Below, in pieces: positions 1 to 8,162 of a stretch of 64,000 bases of DNA (positions are counted from its first letter, which is position 1; each line of letters opens with the position of its first letter). Source of the DNA: Dyadobacter sp. CY347 (GTDB taxonomy: Bacteria > Bacteroidota > Bacteroidia > Cytophagales > Spirosomataceae). The notes under the pieces are model-generated. The model made no database searches. It was given only the letters and a program-made list of their open reading frames with translations, and was not told where the DNA came from. The stretch spans positions 496,001 through 560,000 of the forward strand of contig NZ_JAKFFT010000008.1 in the NCBI RefSeq assembly GCF_021502655.1, read 5' to 3'. A program made the position numbers and the translations under genes.

Positions 1-1301
1 TCAAAGTTGCGGTTTGAAGTGCTGACAGCATATTTCCCAGCCGGAATCTTGTCATCATTCATTGCCAGACAAGCGGAACATCCAGGCTGACGAAGCTCAA
101 ATCCAGCTTCCGTAAGAATATCCAAAATCCCCTCTTCCTTAATCTGCGCCTCCACAATGTGTGAGCCCGGAACAACCCAAGCCGTTACATTATCAGCCTT
201 TTTGCGACCTTTTACAATCGAAGCAAATGCACGGAAATCTTCAATGCGTCCATTCGTGCAGCTTCCAATGAAAACGTAATCAATCTTCTTGCCTAGCATG
301 GATTCATTTTCATGAAAGCCCATGTAAGCCAACGACTTATCATATGTAGATTTTCCTCCTTCAACTTGTTCCGAAGTCGGAATATTCCTTGAAATTCCCT
401 GACCCATTCCCGGATTCGTTCCGTAAGTGATCATTGGCTCAATGTCGGCTGCATCGAAAGTATATTCTTTGTCAAAAACAGCGCCTTCGTCTGTTTTCAA
501 TGTTTTCCAGTAAGCCAATGCTTCATCCCACTTCTCTCCTTTTGGAGCCTGGTCGCGGCCATTGATGTATGCAAAAGTGGTTTCGTCCGGAGCGATCATG
601 CCACCGCGCGCACCCATTTCAATGCTCATGTTGCAAACCGTCATACGGCCTTCCATGCTCATTTTTTCAAAAACGTCACCTGCGTATTCCACGAAATATC
701 CTGTTGCGCCGGCTGTTGTCAGTTTTGAAATGATATAAAGTGTCACGTCTTTTGGTGTAACGCCTTTGCCTAGTTCTCCAACAACATTTACACGCATTTT
801 CTTAGGCTTAGGCTGCATAATGCATTGCGAAGAAAGCACCATTTCAACCTCAGAAGTGCCTATACCAAAGGCAATTGCACCAAAAGCGCCGTGCGTAGAT
901 GTATGCGAATCCCCGCATACGATTGTCATGCCGGGAAGTGTAATTCCATTCTCAGGACCCACCACGTGCACAATTCCGTTTCTCGCGTGGCCAAGGCCCC
1001 AGTGAGAAATGCCGTATTTAGCTGAATTTGTTTCCAATGCTTTCAACTGGTTAGCAGAAAGCGGATCTTCAACCGGAAGGTGTTGGTTAATCGTTGGTGT
1101 ATTGTGGTCGGCTGTGGCGAATGTTCTTTCAGGATACATTACGCCAATATTTCTGCTTTCGAGTCCCAAAAATGCAACCGGGCTGGTTACTTCGTGGATA
1201 AAATGACGGTCGATAAAGAACACATCCGGACCATCTGCAATTTTGCGAACAACGTGTGCATCCCACACCTTGTCGAAAAGGGTATTCGCTTGATTACTCA
1301 T
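1..1301 (-). CDS. leuC: 3-isopropylmalate dehydratase large subunit, C-terminus cut by the window
   Basis: Large subunit of the [4Fe-4S] isopropylmalate isomerase that interconverts 2- and 3-isopropylmalate in leucine synthesis, acting with LeuD in the cytoplasm. Translation from the ATG at 1301 gives about 433 residues, roughly 30 short of the usual 465. Seen: the N-terminal TLFDKVWDAHVV, the VCGDSHTSTHGAFGAIAFGIGT core, the FIGSCTNGR motif with a cluster cysteine, and the PGCSACLAMN segment with the other two cluster cysteines. It lies on the same strand as ilvDBNCA and is probably part of the same branched-chain amino-acid locus, although an AraC gene and a toxin-antitoxin pair now separate them. 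About 200 bp of AT-rich DNA lie upstream; I found no Leu-rich leader peptide there. Confidence 0.96.
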   Translation of the reverse strand, partial: MSNQANTLFDKVWDAHVVRKIADGPDVFFIDRHFIHEVTSPVAFLGLESRNIGVMYPERTFATADHNTPTINQHLPVEDPLSANQLKALETNSAKYGISHWGLGHARNGIVHVVGPENGITLPGMTIVCGDSHTSTHGAFGAIAFGIGTSEVEMVLSSQCIMQPKPKKMRVNVVGELGKGVTPKDVTLYIISKLTTAGATGYFVEYAGDVFEKMSMEGRMTVCNMSIEMGARGGMIAPDETTFAYINGRDQAPKGEKWDEALAYWKTLKTDEGAVFDKEYTFDAADIEPMITYGTNPGMGQGISRNIPTSEQVEGGKSTYDKSLAYMGFHENESMLGKKIDYVFIGSCTNGRIEDFRAFASIVKGRKKADNVTAWVVPGSHIVEAQIKEEGILDILTEAGFELRQPGCSACLAMNDDKIPAGKYAVSTSNRNF

Positions 1302-1502
1302 TTTTTTATTATTAAAATTTCGCCTCTTCAAGACTGACTTTCAAGAAATAGCGAATAAAATCGCGCTTTTCTCAAAAGGAGAAATGAGATTACAAATTAC
1401 CACAAATTCAAGGTAATAAGTATAACGTTAAAGGTTCAAAAAATAGTGATTTTGGTTTTTAAGAGAAGTTTGAGCGGAAATTGTTATTGGAACATTTGCA
1501 GA

Positions 1503-1844
1503 TCAATGTTCCTTACTCATTCTAAGAAGCGCTTCTTTAAGGGGAGGAAGGTGAACTTCAATAATTCGCCAAACAATTTCGTAGTCTATTCCAGCGTAAT
1601 CATGAACCAGTATGTGTCTTGACCTGATAATTCTCATCCATTCAATATCTGGATAACCTTCCCTGATGTCCTTCGGCACCCGATTTGCAGCTTCGCCCAA
1701 CACTTGAATGTTTCTAATTACAGCGTCGCGGGTTTTTCTATCTTCCAGAAAGCCTTCAAAATTCATCCCTGCTGTATATTCAAGAACAGATTCTACTGAA
1801 TCGAGCATATCCGAAAATAAAATCGAAGGCGCTCTTTCAGACAT
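1503..1844 (-). CDS. hepT: HepT-like HEPN ribonuclease toxin (DUF86)
   Basis: 113-residue all-helical HEPN protein. The catalytic RX4HXY motif is seen as RHILVHDY near residues 76-83, which in characterised HepT toxins cleaves RNA; the helix with RDAVIRNIQVLGEAANR is also typical of DUF86. Its start overlaps the end of the partner mntA by 8 bp, so the two are translationally coupled. In studied HepT/MntA systems the MNT partner AMPylates the toxin on the motif tyrosine and silences it; the tyrosine is present here. The pair sits between ilvA-araC and leuC, so it looks like an insertion in the amino-acid locus. Confidence 0.9.
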   Translation of the reverse strand: MSERAPSILFSDMLDSVESVLEYTAGMNFEGFLEDRKTRDAVIRNIQVLGEAANRVPKDIREGYPDIEWMRIIRSRHILVHDYAGIDYEIVWRIIEVHLPPLKEALLRMSKEH

Positions 1845-2124
1845 AAATCAAATTTTTCTCGATAAAAGGCAGTAAAGGAGCTTTCAAGCCTTTTTTGCTT
1901 ACCAGATCCACTTTTGTTTGCAGAATATCTTCTAATTCCATTGCGAGATCAATAAATTCAAATCCGACTGGCGCAGAAAACTCCACGAGAATGTCGATAT
2001 CGCTGCCTTCATTAGCCTCGTTTCTAGCATAGGAGCCAAACAAAGCCATCGATTTCAAAGGATATTTATTAAAAAAATATCCTTTGGATTTGTTGAGCCG
2101 ATCTAAAACAGTCTGAGTGTTCAT
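1837..2124 (-). CDS. mntA: MntA-like nucleotidyltransferase antitoxin
   Basis: 95-residue minimal nucleotidyltransferase of the pol-beta fold. The signature GSX10DXD is seen as GSYARNEANEGSDID around residues 31-45, with a third acidic position supplied by the later strand LQTKVDLVS. By family knowledge it is the antitoxin that transfers AMP to HepT. It precedes hepT and overlaps it by 8 bp. A second pair with the same order and overlap is at 29157-29787, but the two pairs are only distantly alike, so they do not look like a recent duplication. Confidence 0.9.
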   Translation of the reverse strand: MNTQTVLDRLNKSKGYFFNKYPLKSMALFGSYARNEANEGSDIDILVEFSAPVGFEFIDLAMELEDILQTKVDLVSKKGLKAPLLPFIEKNLIYV

Positions 2125-2175
2125 AGAAATAAATTATCACCATTCAATCTAGGCTTTTAAAAACAAAAACCCAAA

Positions 2176-3024
2176 TCAGCTATGTTTCTTCGGTGTCCTT
2201 CCATGTTTCTCTTTATAAGTCTTAATAAAATGCGAAACACTTTCATACCCGATCTCTGTGCTGATTTCTGAAACGTTCTTAGTGCTATTTCTTAGCAAGA
2301 AATCTGCATAATCAAGTCTCTTATTTTTAAGCCAAAGTGCCGGTGAAGTTTTAAATTCGTCTTGAAAATCTCTTTTAAAAGCGGAAAGGCTTCTTCCTGA
2401 TAACCTCGCTAATTCATTTAATGTTAAAGGTTTCAAATAATAACTATTCATCATGAACGACAAATCAGCCTTTTCACCTTTGTATAAACTGTAAAGAATC
2501 GCGCGGAGTTGTTTCGAATCGTCCAGTTCGAGTAAATGAAGCAGTAACTCTTGGAATTTAAGCCTTAGAAAATGATTCTTCAATTCAGTTCTTGATTTGA
2601 AATAGGGAAAAACCGATTGGATGAACTTCTCGAAATTCTCGTCTGATTTCAACAACAGGATAGGATTTTCGAGAACCGGCATCGCTTTTGCAGGATTGAA
2701 AAGTTCCGGATGCAGGCTAACAAATTCCTTCAACAGCTTTTCATCAAAAAAGAAAACAAGGCTTTTGTAAGATTCATTAATCGACTCCGACATTAAGTAA
2801 AAGCCGCGCTGCACAAACAGAATATCTCCTTTCTCAACATGCACTTCCTGCGTCGGACTTGTGAATTTCTTCTCCCCTTCCAAAACCACAATCACCGCGT
2901 GCTCTTCAAAAAATACATCGTACTTGGAAGGATAAACCTCATTGCGATAGGCAACAAAAGTCATATCCTGAATCTTCAAAGATTCAAATTCCTGTGAGCT
3001 GATATCTGAAGGGACGCGTAGCAT
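2176..3024 (-). CDS. AraC-family transcriptional regulator
   Basis: 282-residue regulator with an N-terminal cupin-like sensing domain (a segment with VEKGDILFVQRGFYL near 65-78) and a C-terminal AraC pair of helix-turn-helix units (LTLNELARLSGRSLSAFKRDF, then VSEISTEIGYESVSHFIKTYK and the closing GRTPKKHS). Its ATG lies one base past the ilvA stop (TGA-T-ATG), so it is read as the next gene of the ilv transcript. Nothing in it identifies the effector. It may control the locus or a distant target; both are inference. Confidence 0.88.
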   Translation of the reverse strand: MLRVPSDISSQEFESLKIQDMTFVAYRNEVYPSKYDVFFEEHAVIVVLEGEKKFTSPTQEVHVEKGDILFVQRGFYLMSESINESYKSLVFFFDEKLLKEFVSLHPELFNPAKAMPVLENPILLLKSDENFEKFIQSVFPYFKSRTELKNHFLRLKFQELLLHLLELDDSKQLRAILYSLYKGEKADLSFMMNSYYLKPLTLNELARLSGRSLSAFKRDFQDEFKTSPALWLKNKRLDYADFLLRNSTKNVSEISTEIGYESVSHFIKTYKEKHGRTPKKHS

Positions 3025-3025
3025 A

Positions 3026-4282
3026 TCAAACCATAAACTGAAACAAATCCGGCTGATCGTTCAAATACTCATAAACCACCCGATTGGCATCCATTCGTTC
3101 GATTAGTGGTGCAAAGTCTTCGCGGTTTTTTAGCTCGATGCCTACTAATGCGGGACCTTGTTCGCGGTTGGTTTTCTTCACGTATTCAAATCTGGCGATG
3201 TCATCATTTGGGCCGAGGACATTCAAAAATTCGCGGAATGCACCGGAGCGTTGGGGGAAGCGGATGATGAAGTAATGTTTTAGACCTTCGTAAAGCAAGG
3301 AGCGCTCTTTGATTTCTTCCGTTCTTGTAATGTCGTTATTGCCTCCACTAATTAATGCGACGACATTTTTGCCTTTGATTTCATCTTTTATTAGATCCAA
3401 CGCGGCAACTGTGAGCGCTCCTGCCGGCTCGGCAACGATGGCTTCTTCGTTGTAAAGCTGTAAAATAGACGAGCACACTTTACCTTCCGGAACGAGGATT
3501 ACTTTGTCCAAGCTTTTGCTGCAAATCTCAAATGTAATGTCTCCCGCTCTGCGAACAGCTGCGCCATCGACAAATTTATCAATGTGCTCCAATGTTACCA
3601 CATGCCCGTCTTGCATGGCTTGATACATGGTTGGCGAGCCTTCCGGCTCAACGCCGATCAGCTTGGTTCTGGGTGAAAGTTGTTTGAAAACTGTTGAAAT
3701 GCCCGATGCCAAACCGCCGCCGCCAATCGCCATCAGCAAATAGTCAATCTTAAAATCGGCATCTTTGAAAATCTCCAAACCCACTGTTCCTTGTCCTTCA
3801 ATCACTTGCAGATCATCAAACGGATGCACAAAAACGGCATTAGTTACAGTTTGATATTCTTTTGACGCATAATAGGCATCGTCATATGTATCGCCGACCA
3901 AATGCACATCAATCCATTCTTTCCCGAATAACCTTACCTGTTTGATCTTCTGCTGAGGCGTTGTTGTGGGCATGAAAATCGCTCCCTTAACCAGCATTTT
4001 CCTACATGCATATGCGACGCCTTGTGCGTGATTGCCTGCGCTCGCGCAAACGATCCCGCCTGCAAGTGCCTCTGCGGACATGCTAGCCATTTTATTGTAA
4101 GCGCCGCGAATTTTGTAGGAACGCACAGTTTGCAAATCTTCCCTTTTCAGGTAAATGTTAGCCTGATATTGCTCGGAAAGATGTGCATTATAGAAGATTG
4201 GCGTATGGTTAATGACGCCTCGAAGCCTTTCAGCGGCAAGAAAAATGTTGTCTAATGTCGGAGCGGAGTGAGCTGTATCCAT
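3026..4282 (-). CDS. ilvA: Threonine dehydratase (biosynthetic, IlvA)
   Basis: PLP enzyme turning threonine into 2-oxobutanoate, the first committed step to isoleucine. Seen: the PLP-lysine motif RSYKIRGAYNKM, the glycine-rich GGGGLASG phosphate-binding loop, ISGGNND, and a C-terminal ACT-like regulatory domain from about residue 320 (HYFIIRFPQRSGAFREFL). The start MDTAHSAPTLDN at 4282 is chosen because the in-frame extension to 4336 adds an atypical basic leader. The single ACT-like domain is the shorter form of the family. It follows ilvC after a gap holding a 22-bp palindrome and is followed at once by araC. Confidence 0.95.
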   Translation of the reverse strand: MDTAHSAPTLDNIFLAAERLRGVINHTPIFYNAHLSEQYQANIYLKREDLQTVRSYKIRGAYNKMASMSAEALAGGIVCASAGNHAQGVAYACRKMLVKGAIFMPTTTPQQKIKQVRLFGKEWIDVHLVGDTYDDAYYASKEYQTVTNAVFVHPFDDLQVIEGQGTVGLEIFKDADFKIDYLLMAIGGGGLASGISTVFKQLSPRTKLIGVEPEGSPTMYQAMQDGHVVTLEHIDKFVDGAAVRRAGDITFEICSKSLDKVILVPEGKVCSSILQLYNEEAIVAEPAGALTVAALDLIKDEIKGKNVVALISGGNNDITRTEEIKERSLLYEGLKHYFIIRFPQRSGAFREFLNVLGPNDDIARFEYVKKTNREQGPALVGIELKNREDFAPLIERMDANRVVYEYLNDQPDLFQFMV

Positions 4283-4331
4283 TACTGTTAATAAAAAAAG
4301 CCTTGCATGCTGCAAAGCTTCAAATTTCTTT

Positions 4332-4367
4332 CTCAATTCTCAATTGCCGTTGGCTTAAGCCAACGGC
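4332..4367. repeat. 22-bp perfect palindrome beside a doubled heptamer, between ilvC and ilvA
   Basis: Positions 4346-4367 form a perfect palindrome (GCCGTTGGCTT and its exact complement). On its left lie two tandem copies of CTCAATT (4332-4345) and on its right an A-rich run. It is not a canonical intrinsic terminator: on the minus strand the T-run lies before the hairpin rather than after it, and on the plus strand it is followed by A residues. GCCGTTGGC-type palindromes recur between genes in Bacteroidota genomes as REP-like elements as far as I recall; that recollection needs checking. Confidence 0.6.
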
Positions 4368-4384
4368 AAAGAAAAAAAATCTAA

Positions 4385-5431
4385 TTAATTATTCTCTGGG
4401 CGCAGGCTGCGGACAGTTTTGCCAGATTGCCACATTTCTGATTCGCGGAGCTCGGCAAGTTCTTCTTCCAATTTCACGCGGTAATCCGATTGTGAGTTAC
4501 GAGTGATGGAAATTTTAGCTTGTTCGCCGCTTTTTACAGAGTTGTAAAGTTGCTCGAAAACAGGCTTAGTAGCGTCACGGAAAGGTTTCCACCAGTCCAA
4601 TGCACCGCGTTGTGCTGTTGTAGAGCAGTTTGCATACATCCAGTCCATGCCGTTTTCAGCAACAAGCGGCATCAATGATTGCGTCAATTCTTCAACTGTT
4701 TCATTGAATGCTTCTGATGGCGAGTGTCCATTTGAGCGAAGCACTTCGTATTGTGCTGCGAAAATTCCCTGGATAGCACCCATCAATGTTCCGCGCTCGC
4801 CTGTAAGGTCCGACGTAACTTCACGGTAAAAATCAGTTTCGAACAAATATCCTGAGCCAACACCGATTCCCATTGCGATACATTTCTCACGTGCTTTGCC
4901 CGTTGCATCCTGGAATATTGCAAAAGAAGAGTTCAAGCCTTTTCCTTCTACGAACAAGCGGCGAAGTGAGGTTCCTGATCCTTTTGGAGCAACCAAATAT
5001 ACGTCTACGTCAGCAGGAGGGATAATTCCAGTTTGATCTTTGTATGTTACACCGAAACCGTGTGAGAAATACAATGATTTTCCAGCAGTAAGGTTTGCCT
5101 TAACGGTCGGCCATAATTCAATTTGAGCGGCGTCGGAAAGCAGGTAACAAATGATTGTTCCTTTTGCCAATGCTTCTTCCAATTCGAAAAGTGTTTCGCC
5201 AGGAACCCATCCGTCAGCAACGGCTTTGTCCCACGATTTACCTCCTTTGCGTTGGCCAACGATCACATTGAATCCGTTGTCACGCATGTTCAAGCTTTGG
5301 CCTGGGCCTTGTACGCCGTAACCAATTACAGCTATGGTTTCATTAGAAAGTACTTCACGTGCCTTTTCAAGAGGAAATTCTTCACGGGTTACTACTTCTT
5401 CTTCGACCCCGCCGAAATTTAATTTTGCCAT
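4385..5431 (-). CDS. ilvC: Ketol-acid reductoisomerase, short class I
   Basis: Mg- and NAD(P)H-dependent isomeroreductase of the second step in valine and isoleucine synthesis. 348 residues, the short bacterial form. Seen: the dinucleotide-binding loop IGYGVQGPGQSLNMRDNG, followed by the cofactor-specificity loop VGQRKGGKSW, LVAPKGSGTSLRR, and the metal-binding region ETDFYREVTSDLTGERGTLMG. It lies 61 bp after ilvN on the same strand. The variant QRKGGKSW loop differs from the R/S-rich loop of the E. coli enzyme, so cofactor preference cannot be read from the sequence with certainty. Confidence 0.97.
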   Translation of the reverse strand: MAKLNFGGVEEEVVTREEFPLEKAREVLSNETIAVIGYGVQGPGQSLNMRDNGFNVIVGQRKGGKSWDKAVADGWVPGETLFELEEALAKGTIICYLLSDAAQIELWPTVKANLTAGKSLYFSHGFGVTYKDQTGIIPPADVDVYLVAPKGSGTSLRRLFVEGKGLNSSFAIFQDATGKAREKCIAMGIGVGSGYLFETDFYREVTSDLTGERGTLMGAIQGIFAAQYEVLRSNGHSPSEAFNETVEELTQSLMPLVAENGMDWMYANCSTTAQRGALDWWKPFRDATKPVFEQLYNSVKSGEQAKISITRNSQSDYRVKLEEELAELRESEMWQSGKTVRSLRPENN

Positions 5432-5492
5432 TGATTATTGATTGGATTATTGATTACTCGATTTAAAAACAATATTAGGTAAAGTTGTCCGC

Positions 5493-6026
5493 CTACTGAT
5501 AATACTCCCACTCCGCCTCAGGAAGATAATCCACCAGCGTCTGAGGTGATTTACTCACCGCAACACGGCCTGATCTTACAAATTCCAGGATCTCGTGGGG
5601 TTTGATATAGTCAAAGAATTCAAAAATTTCTTCTTCCGTGCCCGTCTTCTGAATGATCACATAAGTCAAGTGCCAATAAACGACCCAAGCTTTATAAGTC
5701 TTGTTAATGGTCTCAATGTCAAGTGGTTTTGCACCGATTGGTGTTGAGATTTTAAACAATGCGATCTCATTGTAAGCGATATCATCATTGAGATACCCAA
5801 AAACAGCCAGCACTTCAATCACTTTACGGATCTGGCGAACGAGTTTTTCAACTGCATCCCGCGACTCATGGCGAATGACGATGGTAAACCTTGAAATACC
5901 CTTACGCTCCGTTTCGGAAACTGTAAGACTATCAATATTAATGCGTCTGCGTGTCAGAATGGTGGTAATCTTGTTCAGAATACCAATCGTATTTTCTGTA
6001 AAAACACAAATGGTGTATGTTGTCAT
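5493..6026 (-). CDS. ilvN: Acetolactate synthase small (regulatory) subunit
   Basis: Regulatory subunit of acetohydroxyacid synthase, which confers feedback inhibition by branched-chain amino acids. About 177 residues. An N-terminal ACT domain is visible (TYTICVFTENTIGILNKI, then RRINIDSLTVSETERKGISRFT), followed by a C-terminal domain that also has an ACT-like fold in the family. The ATG at 6026 is preferred to an in-frame TTG at 6032. It starts 18 bp after the ilvB stop, consistent with one transcript and a 1:1 subunit supply. Confidence 0.94.
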   Translation of the reverse strand: MTTYTICVFTENTIGILNKITTILTRRRINIDSLTVSETERKGISRFTIVIRHESRDAVEKLVRQIRKVIEVLAVFGYLNDDIAYNEIALFKISTPIGAKPLDIETINKTYKAWVVYWHLTYVIIQKTGTEEEIFEFFDYIKPHEILEFVRSGRVAVSKSPQTLVDYLPEAEWEYYQ

Positions 6027-6044
6027 GATCAATTAATGTCTATA

Positions 6045-7805
6045 TTATTCCAATCTGATATCTGCCACGCAAGCTCCAGTTGGAACCATTGGGAACACAT
6101 TTTCTTCTTTTTCAACCAACACTTCCAACAAATAAGGTTTATCGGAAGCCAGCATTTTGTCCAGCGAATCATTCAAGTTTTCCCTCGCGCCGCAAGTGTG
6201 TCCGTCGATGCCAAAACCTTTTGCTATGGTGATAAAATCCGGATTTTGCAGCTCAACAAATGAATAGCGTTTCTGGTGGAAAAGCTGTTGCCACTGGCGC
6301 ACCATTCCCAGGAAGTTGTTATTCAAAATGATGATCTTAACCGGCAAACCGCTTTGGGCGATGGTTCCCAATTCCTGGATAGTCATTTGGAAACAACCGT
6401 CGCCAATGATCGCAACAACCTCACGATCAGGCGCTCCTACTTTCGCCCCAAAAGAAGCGGGCAGTGCAAAACCCATTGTTCCCAATCCGCCGGAAGTGAT
6501 GAAGGAATTCGGTTTTTTGAACTGATAGTAACGCGCAGTCATCATTTGATGCTGACCTACATCCGCTACGATCACCGCCTCACCTTTTGTTTTATTAGAA
6601 AGCGTCCGGATCACCTCAGCCATTTTGATCTTTTCCGTCGTCGGAGCAAGTTCGGGCTGCGTAATTTTCTGATCCTCAATCGCATCGTATCTTTTAAATT
6701 CCTCCCGCCATGCTTCGTGTTTGCTTTCCTTCACCAATGGAAGCAACATTTCAAGCGCTCTTTTGGCGTCACCCACAACAGGCGCATCTGCTTTGACAAT
6801 TTTATCAATTTCCGCTGGGTCAATCTCAATGTGAACGACCTTCGCCTGCTTTGCATAGCGGCTCAAATCTCCCGTAACACGGTCATCAAAACGCATTCCG
6901 ACTGCAATAATGACATCGCATTGATTGGTCAAAACATTAGTCCCGTAATTTCCATGCATTCCAAGCCAGCCTACATAATTCGGATGGTCACAAGAAACCG
7001 AAGAAAGTCCAAGCAATGTAGAAGCCGCAGGAATATCTGTTTTTTCAAGGAATTGGATCAATTCCGCTTCTGCATTTGCAATCTGCACCCCATGCCCGAA
7101 GAACAGGAACGGACGTTTTGCATTATTTATTAATTTGGCAGCCGCAGCAACTTGCTCTTCTTTTGGAGATAAGCGTGGGTGATAGCTAACCAATTTTTCA
7201 CATTTTTTATGAACAAATGGCCGTGTCATCAATTTTTGCTGTGCATCCTTGGTAATGTCGATCAGGACAGGTCCTGGGCGACCGGATTTTGCTATATAAA
7301 ATGCTTTGGCAATTATTTCCGGCACTTCATCCGCATTGGTAATCTGGTAATTCCATTTCGTGATCGGAATGGTAACGCCCATCACATCCGTTTCCTGGAA
7401 TGCATCCGTTCCCAACAAATGAGACGCCACTTGTCCAACAATGCAAACCATTGGTGTTGAGTCAATTATCGCATCAGCAATCCCAGTTACAAGGTTTGTT
7501 GCTCCTGGGCCTGATGTTACCAGACAAACGCCCACTTCACCCGTAATGCGTGCAAAACCTTCCGCCGCATGTGCCGCACCTTGCTCGTGACGCACCAGAA
7601 TATGGTTAACCTGATCCTGATAATCGTAAATCGCGTCATAAACCGGCATGATCGCCCCACCCGGATAACCGAAAATGGTCTCAACCCCTTCCGCGATCAG
7701 CGACTGGATCACCGCATGTGAACCATTGATCAACTCCGGCTTAGCAATCGAAGCCACCGGCTCAACCGCTTGCATTGTTTGTGTTTGATTTTCATTAAAT
7801 CCCAT
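6045..7805 (-). CDS. ilvB: Acetolactate synthase large (catalytic) subunit
   Basis: TPP- and FAD-dependent acetohydroxyacid synthase, first common step of valine and isoleucine synthesis. 586 residues with the three family domains: N-terminal PYR (FGYPGGAIMPVYDAIYD; RHEQGAAHAAEG with the TPP-activating Glu), a central FAD-binding domain, and the C-terminal PP domain with the TPP motif running from IIGDGCFQM to the Asn pair in IILNNN. A GAGGAG stretch just before the ATG is one of the few Shine-Dalgarno-like sequences here. The start at 7805 gives an N-terminal extension; Met11 is an alternative. It lies directly behind the decayed nucleotidyltransferase remnant. Confidence 0.96.
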   Translation of the reverse strand: MGFNENQTQTMQAVEPVASIAKPELINGSHAVIQSLIAEGVETIFGYPGGAIMPVYDAIYDYQDQVNHILVRHEQGAAHAAEGFARITGEVGVCLVTSGPGATNLVTGIADAIIDSTPMVCIVGQVASHLLGTDAFQETDVMGVTIPITKWNYQITNADEVPEIIAKAFYIAKSGRPGPVLIDITKDAQQKLMTRPFVHKKCEKLVSYHPRLSPKEEQVAAAAKLINNAKRPFLFFGHGVQIANAEAELIQFLEKTDIPAASTLLGLSSVSCDHPNYVGWLGMHGNYGTNVLTNQCDVIIAVGMRFDDRVTGDLSRYAKQAKVVHIEIDPAEIDKIVKADAPVVGDAKRALEMLLPLVKESKHEAWREEFKRYDAIEDQKITQPELAPTTEKIKMAEVIRTLSNKTKGEAVIVADVGQHQMMTARYYQFKKPNSFITSGGLGTMGFALPASFGAKVGAPDREVVAIIGDGCFQMTIQELGTIAQSGLPVKIIILNNNFLGMVRQWQQLFHQKRYSFVELQNPDFITIAKGFGIDGHTCGARENLNDSLDKMLASDKPYLLEVLVEKEENVFPMVPTGACVADIRLE

Positions 7806-7820
7806 GACTCCTCTATTTAT

Positions 7821-7941
7821 TTAGTCGGATGAATTTTCAAGATTTTCAATGTCATTTATATCTCTCGGCCGAGTATTCAACCTGACTTTCATTTAATGAT
7901 TTCAAAAAATCCTGAAAGTCATCATTAAAGATATTTGCCAT
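7821..7941 (-). pseudogene. Internally deleted nucleotidyltransferase-like gene
   Basis: The start codon overlaps the stop of the 69-residue gene (TAATG), so this was the second gene of a coupled pair. It reads MANIFNDDFQDFLKSLNESQ and three more residues, then reaches a stop in that frame at 7852. In another frame the same DNA gives RPRDINDIENLEN ending in TAA at 7821. From memory, these two pieces match the N-terminus and the extreme C-terminus of a Bacteroidota nucleotidyltransferase-like family whose middle carries the GGY...D-D catalytic core. The core is missing, so roughly the middle of the gene has been deleted with a frameshift. Family assignment is by recollection. Confidence 0.6.
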
Positions 7942-8150
7942 TATAATGTGTGTTTCCGCATTGAAAAGGCCGTTCTGTCCATTTTCGGCGGATTAGTTAT
8001 GTCAAATTGAAAAGCGACACTATTCAGGTAATTCGCTGCTGACAACCTTTCATTTGGTGTCTTTGGCTGATTTTTAGCATAATACTTTTCGGTTTCCTGA
8101 TGAGAGCCTGCGTGAAATGCTGTCCTGTCTAATTTAAATTCGCTTTTCAT
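7941..8150 (-). CDS. Small conserved protein of a decayed two-gene module
   Basis: 69 residues, no signal peptide or membrane segment. It contains the phrase DRTAF twice (near residues 8-12 and 58-62), NPPKMDRTAFSMRK near the end, and SAANYLNSVAFQFD. I recall short Bacteroidota proteins of this type encoded directly upstream of nucleotidyltransferase-like genes, with the same TAATG junction seen here, which suggests a toxin-antitoxin-like or defence module; the function is not known to me. It lies 12 bp behind ilvD and in front of the broken partner, so it is carried on the ilv transcript. The reading frame is intact although its partner is dead. Confidence 0.7.
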   Translation of the reverse strand: MKSEFKLDRTAFHAGSHQETEKYYAKNQPKTPNERLSAANYLNSVAFQFDITNPPKMDRTAFSMRKHTL

Positions 8151-8162
8151 AAGCTTGTTCGT

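Noticed and set aside
1302..1502. Leucine leader peptide before leuC
   Set aside because: Short hairpins are present but no Leu-rich ORF followed by a terminator could be read.
4346..4380. Palindrome plus A-run after ilvC as an intrinsic terminator
   Set aside because: On the ilvC strand the T-run precedes the hairpin and no U-run follows it, so it does not fit a terminator.
6276..7133. 285-residue plus-strand ORF opposite ilvB
   Set aside because: It is antisense to a clear ilvB, has no family resemblance, and its composition is that of a reverse-strand shadow.
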